Assembly: GCA_964017155.1 (NCBI GenBank)
Contig: OZ024854.1
Span: 51,997,596-52,061,595 of the forward strand
Length of the DNA stretch: 64,000 nucleotides
Source of the DNA: Oasisia sp. SBJ-2009
Lineage: Eukaryota > Annelida > Polychaeta > Sabellida > Siboglinidae
Direction of reading: 5' to 3'
Of the stretch, positions 45,432-55,589 are shown piece after piece. The position numbers and the translations under genes were made by a program. The first letter of the stretch is position 1; every line of letters starts with the position of its first letter. Below the pieces are notes generated by a model. The model did not search any database. It was not told the DNA's origin and was given only the letters and a program-made list of their open reading frames with translations.

Positions 45432-47486
45432 GGGCAATTCCATATTGGAGAGCCCAGAGTGCTAAAAATTAAATCTTGTTGAAACAGTGTAAAAGTTGTA
45501 CCACTGATGTAAAACATACGTAAAATTCAGGCCCAAGTAAAAAAATTGTGCCATCAGTTCACAATTTGTTTTAATTGCATTTCTAATGGATTGAATTCTT
45601 AGCAGTCAAACTAATGGAAAAACAAGGGCCAACAGAAACCCCTCCCATCTTACCATTAACTCTTAACTTATTTTATAGATTTTCAAAGTTCATACTGTAT
45701 GTGTTCAAAATTCAGAAAGCAACTTGTACTGCATAAGCTGTATTTTGATATGGGTAGTCACACATTTTCATATATTTATTATGTAATTCCGTTACCGAAA
45801 AAGTACATAAAGTTTTCCTGAGAGCCAACAAGTGATCAAAATTGACAGTTACTTGAAATTCTCTTATTAGATACACCCACGAATAGGTGAGAGTACACAA
45901 TTTATGTGAGTATTTTCCCATCTTGCGGGAATCATGGTAACGGAATTACATTTTGGTAACGGAATTACAATAACAGAATTACATGGTTTTTTTCTCTTGC
46001 GCTATAAATCATAATAAGAAACAAATAATGGGACCTAAGTACATTAGAGGTCAGCACAGGCACTGGGACAATGTATCAGTTAAATATGAATGGAATCTTT
46101 GAACTTTATGAAAACTGTCCATGGATTCAGAAACATGCACCATTTGTAACATATAATATCTGTAAAAATCATGATACTACACCGGAATGGCAGCCGTGAT
46201 CCATATAAATCTACAAGATAGGCCAGATTATCTATCAAAGATCAGTTGCAGAATGTGTTCATGGACTTTCAAAGAAATTCTACACATTATTTCTTTACCA
46301 CATGGCTAAGGTTTATTGTCCAAGACTATGACTCCAATTGTTCTCTGGAGTGATATCGCGTGATCACATCCAATAAGTTTAACAAAGTTGCTGCCAGGAC
46401 CTGTCAAAATATTTTACATGGATGCATCAACTAAGCCATGGTTGAATTAAAAATGATAAAGCTCATATGACTGGAATGAGATCAGTCTAATTCCCAACAT
46501 TAAGCAGTTGCAAAGAGTCAGAGGGTAGTTGATTACATTGTTTGTGACAGTTATATACAAAACCATGTCAAATAATAATCCACGAGGAACTTCTTCAAAA
46601 TTAAAATACTGAAATAATGAAGACGACAAAGAAGACAACAGCATGGGTAATCAAACTTGAGAATACAGAAAAGACCTTGCCAAAATGTCTGGACTTAAAG
46701 TGGATGGTTGTAAAAAAAAGAGCAAAAAAGGTGTCTTCCCAGGTTTTTTAAACTAAGGTGACAAATTACTTGAAGTGTGTTGAACTATGTAAATTTATGT
46801 GGCCTGATGTTGAAGATATATTGACAGCTTCTACTGATAAAGATTGTGACATTAACATCCTCCCTGACCCACAGATGGACTGGAGTTCAATAACTGCTTT
46901 CGACTGATTTTGAGTTAAATGTGAAATACATCGCTGTACTGTGTGTACAATTATTGGCCAGTACAATTGTTATTTTTAGTAGAACATGAAGTTATGGTGT
47001 TCTGTAATCTTGCAGAAAAGAAAAAATGAGCATCAATTATTATTTGATGTTTTATTCCAAAAATAGTCAGACTCGTAATTCCGTTACTATTGCATGTAAT
47101 TCCGTTACCGATCAAAACCAGTTCACTATAAAAAACAGTACATATATCATGAGTAAAATTCTATCCAATACAAGGTCATGTTAAATGTCTATTTATTAAT
47201 GCTAGTTGTTGGCCCTGGTAGATTGCAGATTTCAGACAATATGTCATGACATTTAATAAAAACTGATGTTCAAATTCTCTGAGTAATTCCGTTACCAAAA
47301 TTAAAACAGCCATAATTTTGTAATTATTTTACATTTTTTAACAGGTACCACTGGTACTTATAGGGTGTAGTGTGGACTTCAAACCATGTTTAAGTTTCTT
47401 TTGTAGATACATGCTGAATGGGAAAATATAACCATTTAAAACCAAAAAATATTGTGAATTGTAATTCCGTTACCATGGAATTGCCC
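45432..47486. mobile_element. 2.06-kb TIR element with repeated GTAATTCCGTTACC motifs
   Basis: Ends are GGGCAATTCCAT (45432) and its inverse ATGGAATTGCCC (47475-47486). A 4-bp duplication TTGT lies at 45428-45431 and 47487-47490. The motif GTAATTCCGTTACC, or its inverse GGTAACGGAATTAC, recurs near 45783, 45936-45968, 47081-47109, 47284 and 47460. No intact transposase; scattered short frames between 46000 and 46960 could be relics. The superfamily is not assigned. Confidence 0.7.
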
Positions 47487-47635
47487 TTGTATATATAAGC
47501 TGGGTTCGCGCTAGGCCTTCGCCATTTGCCATAAACAATTTTTTTTACAGTTTGTCGAAACGAAAAATGCACGTTCAGTGGCTTCAAATTCGATTAGAGT
47601 ACTGAAGACTGAACGGTATCGAGATGTCTTGCCAT

Positions 47636-47884
47636 GGCCACAATGCATCCATCTTTTTGTTTACTTTCTGACCTAACCATGAAAACAACATCTTACAGCC
47701 GCCAAACATATCCTCACATATCGTACATATACACACACTAGTTTACAAATAAATAATTAACATTCATGTGAAGAATAACATTAAGAAAACAGACTCGCAC
47801 CAAACTCGTACACGATCTACGTGGGCTACACGCGGCGTTTACCGTAACATCGGTAATTTATCGTAGGCGGCGTTAAATAAAAGA
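47636..47884 (+). mobile_element. hAT-family fragment related to the 14950-16071 element
   Basis: The run from TTGTTTACTTTCTGACCTAA through ACCATGAAAACAACATCTTA, CAGACTCGCACC and TTACCGTAACATCGG parallels 15570-15800 in order and spacing with many substitutions. The ends are missing. Confidence 0.6.
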
Positions 47885-48142
47885 CCTTCACAAATTTTGG
47901 TCATACTGACCCTTGGCTAAAACAAAATGACTCCTTTTAGCCAAAAGTATAAGGGAGATTAAATGCACCACTGTCAAATCCATCCTTCCAAACATGCATG
48001 CATACATGGACCCATCTTCGACTGAATCATCTTGACACCATAGCATGAACTCATTAATCACTTATACCAATAATCTATAATGCCAGTTCATGTATTACAT
48101 GTCTACTCATTATGTGAAATTGTACTTATGTTGTAGGTAGCA

Positions 48143-48373
48143 TGTGACAGCTGTCACTGGCTGTATCATGCTACATGTGACAGCTGTCACTGGCTGTATC
48201 ATGCTACATGTGACAGCTGTCACTGGCTGTATCATGCTACATGTGACAGCTGTCACTGGCTGTGTCATGCTACATGTGACAGCTGTCACTGGCTGTGTCA
48301 TGCTACATGTGACAGCTGTCACTGGCTGTATCATGCTACATGTGACAGCTGTCACTGGCTGTGTCATGCTACA
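48143..48373 (+). repeat. coding minisatellite: seven 33-bp units inside the PHD finger
   Basis: Seven exact-length 33-bp units, each encoding CDSCHWLYHAT or, in units 4, 5 and 7 (TAT to TGT), CDSCHWLCHAT. The frame runs through all units from the acceptor at 48136 to the stop at 48460. Each unit supplies a C-x2-C pair and an H, and the next unit's first Cys completes H-x2-C. An ordinary PHD finger has one such segment. Confidence 0.95.
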
Positions 48374-49183
48374 TGTGCTGGGAGCAGGAGTGGTGGATAC
48401 TTCCGATGTGATATCTGCCAGCTGCAGGGAGATGGTGAATCGGACGACTCTTCAAACTAGTTGTAGTAGTAGTTCAAAATATTTACAACATTGTCCAAAA
48501 TATTATTATGGTTATTATATGTACATAGTTACATATGCATGTATACCTAGATTTTATGTCACTATGAAAATGCTGATATATTCAGATACTACAAGGACAT
48601 TCCATAAGATTTAAATAGTATTCACAATATTCGGTATCTTTGAATACAACATCACATTGAAAGAAATAACTTGACGACGATGTATACCTGTGCTCGGAAC
48701 ACGTTAAACACAACACATGCCTGACATCACAACTGTGGCATAATGCCAAATGAATACATTATCCACGCAACACACACATTTGACCTCCACACAGATCTAC
48801 ATCCAACTGTTGGACCTGTGGTCAACGGATGGACCTATGACTGACAGCCAGGCCTACAACTACAACTGACAGACACACAAACACCTAAGAGATAGGCCTA
48901 CAACTGAAAGAGAGATGTAGGAGAGAGTCAGACTGACATAAGAGTGACAAATAGACACACAACTGACCTACAGATTACAGGTGGACCTATGACTGCCTGA
49001 CACAACATCAACATGAAAAGACAAACCTAAAACACACCCATGACACAGACAGACCTAAAACTTACAGACACACAAATTATCAACAGCTGGACCTAGAACT
49101 ATGAAAGAGAGATGTTTGATTCTAGACAGACCTACGAAATGCATACATGTAGACAAACATCAGGCAGAGACAACTAACATAAA

Positions 49184-49465
49184 ATATACACGGGATTGAA
49201 TCCTGTGCTGTGGTGTTGAAACCTTGGGCAAGTTTTTTCACTCCACATTGCTCCAGTTCATTTAGCTGTATAAATGAGTACCTAGCTATAAACAGTGGTG
49301 GATATGTGTACGAGCAGCCTCCGCACATTAATTGTAGTATGTGGCTGGATGCTTCCCAGAGAAGTTGAGATGGTATTTGATTGAACAGGTCTGCCGGGGA
49401 AGTAAAGTGTAAAAGCGCTTTGAGCAGTCCTACGGACCAGATACTGCGCTATATAGAAACTTAAC
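49184..49465 (+). mobile_element. tRNA-derived SINE, 5'-truncated
   Basis: Starts with a B-box-like GGGATTGAATCC. It continues with the body (CCTTGGGCAAGTTTTTTCAC, TGGATATGTGTACGAGCAGC) and ends AGATACTGCGCTATATAGAA. Same family as 19086-19418 (inverted) and 35410-35480. Confidence 0.75.
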
Positions 49466-49863
49466 TTTAATATTTTTTTTTACATGGACAGGCATGTCAC
49501 ATTTGGTTCAGTTTTGTTTTCATATTTTATTTTGTGTACTTCTTTTCCTGTTCATGTGGTGTTAGTGCATTTCAACTAAATAGGGAGGATACAAAAGAGG
49601 TTACGAGTACCTTGGCCACATTGTCTACAATGATGTTATAGATGACAGAGATAAAATGTGTGTCAACAACTATATGCATGTAGTAATGTAATACACTGTA
49701 CTCAGGAAATGTTATGTGTGCATGCACCGATACTGTAACAGTTACGCTGTTTAATAAATTATGCTCATCTGGGTACACATTCCAATGACGGGTAAAATAT
49801 TTATATATTCATGATGACATACCTTTGGAGTAATGGCAGTGGATTTGTCTACTTATGTCCATA

Positions 49864-49864
49864 C

Positions 49865-49922
<58 letters not shown>
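49864..49922. repeat. (TA)n microsatellite
   Basis: TA dinucleotide tract with one early C interruption. Confidence 0.95.
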
Positions 49923-49926
<4 letters not shown>

Positions 49927-50036
49927 AATGTACTTCTTGTATAATATGCCTCGATTGTTAGCATAACTAATGCATGGACCGATATATGTATGTACAATTG
50001 TGTCTGAAATGAAGCATTGAATTTAATTATTGATGC

Positions 50037-50476
50037 TGTTAGTACTTCTACTATGTATGGTAGGGCTGCTACCAAGGTGAGGAGATGCCCACCAGAAGGC
50101 GTGGCAGGCCTCTCCAAGTTGAGGGGATGCATAGCTGGACACGTGATGGAAGGTTTCCCGCAATTGGGAAAGAATATAAATAGGAGGGGAGGGAGAGACA
50201 CGTGGAGAAGGAGAGCCTTGGATTGTGACAGTTAGTTCAGGGAAACAGTTTGTACATAACCATGTGGCGCGTGATTTTTATTGGAATTATACTTCAGTGT
50301 TGTTTTATTACATTTATTATTTCGATTATATAATAAAGATTGCGCCTGACGAGTTTGATATAAGGTGTTGGTTTATAATTATCTTGCGCCGTACTACGTA
50401 AGTTATCCTCTTAGTTGATCCCCTATACTTACTGTGCCGTTGCCTATTTATAATTAATCTAGGCAGCGGTACGACA
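50037..50476 (+). mobile_element. candidate solo LTR, 440 bp
   Basis: Begins TGTTAGTAC and ends GTACGACA. The flanks GATGC (50032-50036) and TATGC (50477-50481) differ at one of five positions, as an aged 5-bp target duplication would. Inside are a TATA box (GAATATAAATAGG, about 50170) and AATAAAG (about 50332) in the order expected of an LTR. No internal retrotransposon genes follow, so it would be a recombined solo LTR. Confidence 0.55.
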
Positions 50477-52798
50477 TATGCATTAAATAAAATTAAAAAG
50501 AATTATGTATTTTGTTCAAATACATGATATTTACATGTTATTACCAAGGATTTCAATTGTCTTGCATACAACACAACCTTTTTTTGTGACACCACATTAT
50601 TGTGACATACTACTTATTCAAAAATGACCCGGTACTTTAAATGTGTCCTGGGAGAAGATGTACACCACTACATGTGGCATTTTCATAGCAACTAAACACA
50701 AATAAGTTGGTATAACTTCTTTATTTCATTAAATGGGCTATGTTAGGTCTGCATATTCTTACAAAATTCAATCTTTAGGTGTTTAACTTTGGATAGCGAT
50801 TCAGGCGAATGATTGATCATCGTTTTAAAAACAATTGGCTGTGTGAGAATTTCTTTTCCTTTCTATTCATAATGATATCAGACAATTAATTATGCCTCCG
50901 CCATTAATATTGCACATCTAGAAAATTAGAATAGGAAACTACTTGTACATTTTAATAAACTTACACATGGCATGACTCGAGATATGTTGACATGACCAAA
51001 TGACATCCCAATTAGGGAGTTGTTAACCCAGTTCGAGAACCATGCAGTAGTGACATAATACATATACATGGAGTAGGTAACTAAACTAGTTTGTTTAATG
51101 TACTGTTACATAGTGCAGAACTACCTCCAGTACCCCTTCACTAAGTGTAGTCATATGCTGTATTTAAAATGATGTAAAGGTTTAAAGGAATTATAAAGAG
51201 TTTACATTTATTACATCAAAATTACACGTACACATAATTTCAGTATACATCAGGCATCTAGAAGAGCCTACTACAACAACAACCTTGAATAGTAAGTATG
51301 CAGTGCTGCTGAATATATTCACACAAATATTTAATAATGAAAAATAAAATAATTATTCTGTATCAACATAACTGGAAATTATTAATTTATCCACGTATGT
51401 CATAAAATAAATGCACATTTAACATGCGCATGCATGCTCACAGGTATGATCAATAAACGATACAGTTAAACACACAAACATATATATATATATATATACA
51501 CATATATACACACAAACAATACAACATTATTGTAATATAATACGGGGATATATATACTACACCCATTTGACGTTTATTAAATTTGTCCAACAAAAATGTG
51601 GACTAGTAATTTTTTAGGGGATGAGTAACATTTCAAGGTTGCCAGTGGATAAAAAAAATTACGTTCGGCCCCTGTTTATGCATATTGCTAGGCTAATTTA
51701 ACGAGGCTAAAATTATAAGTTCTGTTCAAACTCGTACATTCATGGGTATATAATAATTTATGGTCTTACCACAAATCTACATGCCATTCTAATAAACTGG
51801 CATGGTGTTTTCGTGAAATTACAGAAAATTGCACATACATACACTCATTGTTTGGGCTGCGGTATATTATAATTAGGAAGATATTATTTTGGAGCTAACA
51901 TACATAAGGACATCGATCTACAGTACGCCGTGCTAAATATAGTGAATATTTTTATGTCGTAATTCAATTGCTTTATGAAATGTGGTATTACCCCAGATTT
52001 ACATTTCTTTCGAATAAAGTGGCGCCAACGAACGGGATCTTTGTTACATCCTACATATAGCAATTTAACGCATTATTTATATGTAAGAAGTTTTCGATAT
52101 ACAGTGGTATTTACACTTTCTTGATCACGTGATAAGTATCTAATTGCATATTCCGAGATTGACCGTCCCATCTCGGAATTCCGAAACGGGCAAAGATGGC
52201 GGACGTCCAATCTCGAGATTGACTTTATCCCGAGACTGGACGTAACAAATGTAGCCAGACTGTCTTCTCGGCGTAGTTCCGCAGCCGACCGACAGTCGGT
52301 TAAGCGAGACTAAGTACGGATGAGCCTGAGCCTGAGGCTGAGCTCCATGCGCATGAATGCAATTCGAGGTAATTGACTTTAAGTGGTGAGTAATCACAAT
52401 TACAAATGCTTCTCGCTGAAACAAATCATCCAGGACAACTAACGATGCATGACATCAACACCTACCTTCACAGGTAAACTGATCCCGCTATCAAACACGT
52501 GCGAAACTATCCGATGGATTCGCCGCATTCGCAAAAGTACGCCTCCTCCGTCCCACGATTATTCGAACTATAGATGGCGCCACTTTCTGCCGTCTCGAAA
52601 GAAATCACTGCATAGGGGAAGGAGGGGCATTACGAGAAGGGTTTATAAATTACTATACAATTTTACTATTTGGAAATTTTTATTAATACTTTCTCATTGG
52701 ACAGCCTAAAACATGGTTCTCGACATTGGGAACTGTGTATTCCCTGTGATTGTGAATCGGAGAATCACGTTAATGTTGCTTCTATATTACATTATTAT

Positions 52799-52802
<4 letters not shown>

Positions 52803-52868
<66 letters not shown>
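52803..52868. repeat. (TA)n microsatellite
   Basis: Perfect TA dinucleotide tract; it produces long YIYIYI frames on both strands that are not coding. Confidence 0.95.
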
Positions 52869-52870
<2 letters not shown>

Positions 52871-53435
52871 CGAAACCTACCATTTTGGACATATACCAAA
52901 ATTCCAACTATTTTGGACCAAAACGAAATACGATATATAATAATAATTTTTTAAACTAAATTAGTAGAACACATATAAGACAGCTTAGCTCTAAGTTGTC
53001 ATGTGTGTAAAAGAAAAATGTGTTCTTTTATTACAAATATACTTTTTGTGGTCCAAAATGGTGGGTCCAAAAAAGTCAACGGCAAGCTGTCATGCAAAAT
53101 AAAACCATTTTGGCACGCCATACCCACGAAACCGCCTATTTTGTACGCGCGAAACAGCCAATGAGAATACAGCTGGACAAATGCGATAATGTCGGACAGA
53201 TTTCAGAATTAAGAAAATATTGCGTGATTTTAGTCAGTTCCAAGTCTGTTTCATTATGTATCGATTCCATACTGACGGAGTGAAATCCTTTATGAAGCAT
53301 CGCCCAACTGGGCCACAACTATGTCGCAGGGGAGTGGAAAATGTTTCAAACTTGGGGTTTGTTTAACATTAAAGCGAGGACTGAGCTGTTTTATCGCCCA
53401 CACCCCATCGGCGGTAATCGGTGCAGAAACAAAAC

Positions 53436-53451
53436 AGCTCTTTTCAGAGCT
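53436..53451 (+). promoter_or_regulatory. histone-mRNA-like 3' stem-loop
   Basis: AGCTCTTTTCAGAGCT: a 6-bp stem with a TTTC loop, differing from the animal histone 3' stem-loop only in the outer base pair. It is preceded by ACAAAAC and followed about 20 nt later by purine-rich GAAGAA. No histone coding sequence lies upstream, so it may be a remnant or chance. Confidence 0.35.
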
Positions 53452-55589
53452 ACGGTCCCATATATTCGTAGAAGAATTTGCTACCATTGAATTGATGTGT
53501 CATGCTTATTTTCCTGAACAATGTAAAACTGATCTAGTCAGATCGTTAACGAACTCTTACTAACTAGGCCTTACGTTACGGCTACATCTGACTTGTACGT
53601 GTTGTAGAACAAAACATTTTGTTTTGCCTGCGGCTGGGTACGTTGTATGGACTTTGTATGTTACGAACTATGTTGTTTTAAGGGAATGAGATATGATGGC
53701 TGCTAGAAAATAAAAATGTGTGTCTACCTTTTTCTAATGTATTGTCCTAATTGATTTGATTGATCCCTCAAATTTAATAAAGTTTTGATAGTAGCAGTGA
53801 TATTTCTTTGTATAAGTGGGTTATTATAAATCCAATAAAACAGTCATAAATGTATAGTTAAAAACAATTCTGCCACATATCGCTTTCTGCCTCACCATGA
53901 TTACACGGATGTATATCATATTAAATACGAAGGCCTATTAAATATAGTCAGAAACATGATGTCGTATGCAAATGAACATTTACAAACTTGTTGAAAAGTT
54001 ATTTAAATGTATGACAAGGAATTTGTTTCTAAGGAATTGTGACTCATTTGCTGTAACAAAGCAGGTATAAGTTTATAAAGAACTTTGTATTCAGCCAAAC
54101 ATTTATAATATATATATATACATATATATTTATACAATCCACATAATCCAATTTAAATTTGTAATTTGTAATACAGTCTAAATGTATTATCTAATATTAT
54201 TATACACAAGTCTTGGCCCTCTGACCACCTCAGGATTCCTTGTCACTAGTTAAAAAGTTACATATCTCAAATTAAACAATGCATACAGCGCTTCGAGACA
54301 CATTTTCATAACAAATGCAAAACTTGACTTCCGGCCATGCGCCATAACTCATGAAAATTATTTAAAGAAACGCATAGTATAAATTGTACCAGATGACATT
54401 CGAAACAACTGTTCACATTGATAACCACAGGAATTTAAACAAACAGCATGTGGTGTTTAATGTTTATACATTGAATACTTTACATTTTGTCGCGCAATGA
54501 TTATTTTGAATATGATGAGGCAGAAAGCGTATGTCATATGAAATAAATATAGTCTTAGGAATATTGTATTTCACAAAGAATATTCATTTTACACTTTGCT
54601 TGCATGCCAGTGATGAAATGAATGGTTCTGATGTTGATATGTTGCTCAAAGATTTCAAAAACAGCATACTATGGTTCTGTATGGCAAAATTTCCAGAAAC
54701 CAGTACCCACATGGATCTCTGCACAATTATTATACAACATCAGTACTTATAAAAGTGAAAAACGTGTTTAGCTGTAAAATAGTTTGCTACAGCTATACCT
54801 ATTCAGTGTATTGTACAAAGCTCTGCGGGTATTCATTTGTGTCTTCCACTGTTCATTCATCACCTTCTTTCTGACCTTTTCATCTAAACTTCTGTGCATC
54901 ACATTCTCATCCATAAATGTCAGCAATGCTGGTTTGGTACAATGAAAGGGTAAGCAAAACGTCCGTTTTTTTATGAATGTGTTCAGTATGAGCAAACTGT
55001 GGTAATGTTATTTTGTTTTGTATGACCATCAGTACAATTATTGCAATATAAAGCACAATCCCCTTCTTGTCATAGTTAAATGATATTATGACGTGTAGCA
55101 GTAGCTTCTTTGTAAATTAAAAATAATAACGAGTTCAAATAGTTATATATAATGCAGTCTCCAAATACAAAATCTTAAAACATGGGGTATTCAGGTGAAA
55201 TGCTGTTGGAATTCTTATTACATGTATATTTTCAAATTAGATTTATATATTTCTTGTCATACATATATATGTTACAATTTTTGTATTGCAAATAATAATT
55301 ATGTATTAAGATAATTTCTAATTGCTGGGTCAAGAGAGGTATTTTCAATAAATGTATGTTCATTCCACAAACTGCCCTTTCCTTCCTTGCCTCTGCATAC
55401 ATCTAAGGCCATGAGATGTTTCCCCACTTTTGTTATGGCCATTAATGCCAAGGGGCACTTGTGAAGTTCCCATGTTGACTTTTTCCAAATGTCCCATGTG
55501 GGAATAAAAGTGGGCACAATCTTATGGTGTGGTGTCCAAGCCGAATTGTTTTATATATAAAGGCACTCGTGGACATACATAAAGTATTG

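Larger units (their letters stand above)
45351..48136 (+). other. GC-AG intron of the Ulp/PHD gene, loaded with transposons
   Basis: The donor is TGG/GCAAGT and the acceptor TTGTAG at 48136. Using GC keeps the PHD finger continuous (REW joined to VACDSC). It is the second GCAAGT donor in this window. The intron contains a 2.06 kb TIR element and a relative of the 14950 hAT. Confidence 0.75.
43986..48460 (+). pseudogene. Ulp1/SENP-type C48 cysteine protease with C-terminal PHD finger (damaged)
   Basis: Exons: 43986-44096, 44293-44562, 44862-44964, 45292-45350, 48137-48460; all phases close. Exon 1 (VIRAYMQLLVEG) matches the start of Ulp1 domains. Exon 2 has the catalytic His in DHWELLAFYP, the YVNPLG segment at the place of the family Asp, and the oxyanion Gln and nucleophile Cys in QQDGHSCGVLVME. 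Exon 4 gives CCRYCGGQDTGTREW and exon 5 continues VACDSCHWLYH.., a PHD zinc finger, ending CDICQ and then an acidic tail. Damage: TAG in exon 2 at 44438-44440 (KAI*DAW). The N-terminal WL.D part is missing upstream. The Ulp1 plus PHD combination is known from Ginger-type DNA transposons, so a transposon origin is plausible but unproven. Such a protease would cleave SUMO- or ubiquitin-like isopeptides. Confidence 0.72.
50477..55589. other. gene-poor stretch with microsatellites and small repeats
   Basis: I find no recognisable gene. It holds a (TA)n tract at 52803-52868, short TA tracts near 51480 and 54110, and TTTTGGACC-rich DNA at 52872-53075 related to 61940-62020. A slightly CpG-richer part lies at 52140-52620, and a histone-type hairpin at 53436-53451. 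Open frames are short and unrecognised. Confidence 0.5.

Noticed and set aside
48110..48367. Minus-strand frame of TQPVTAVTCSM repeats
   Set aside because: Antisense of the PHD minisatellite. The plus frame that continues into CDICQ and the correct splice phases is the coding one.
53321..53563. Histone gene ending at the stem-loop
   Set aside because: No frame in the preceding several hundred bases resembles any histone.
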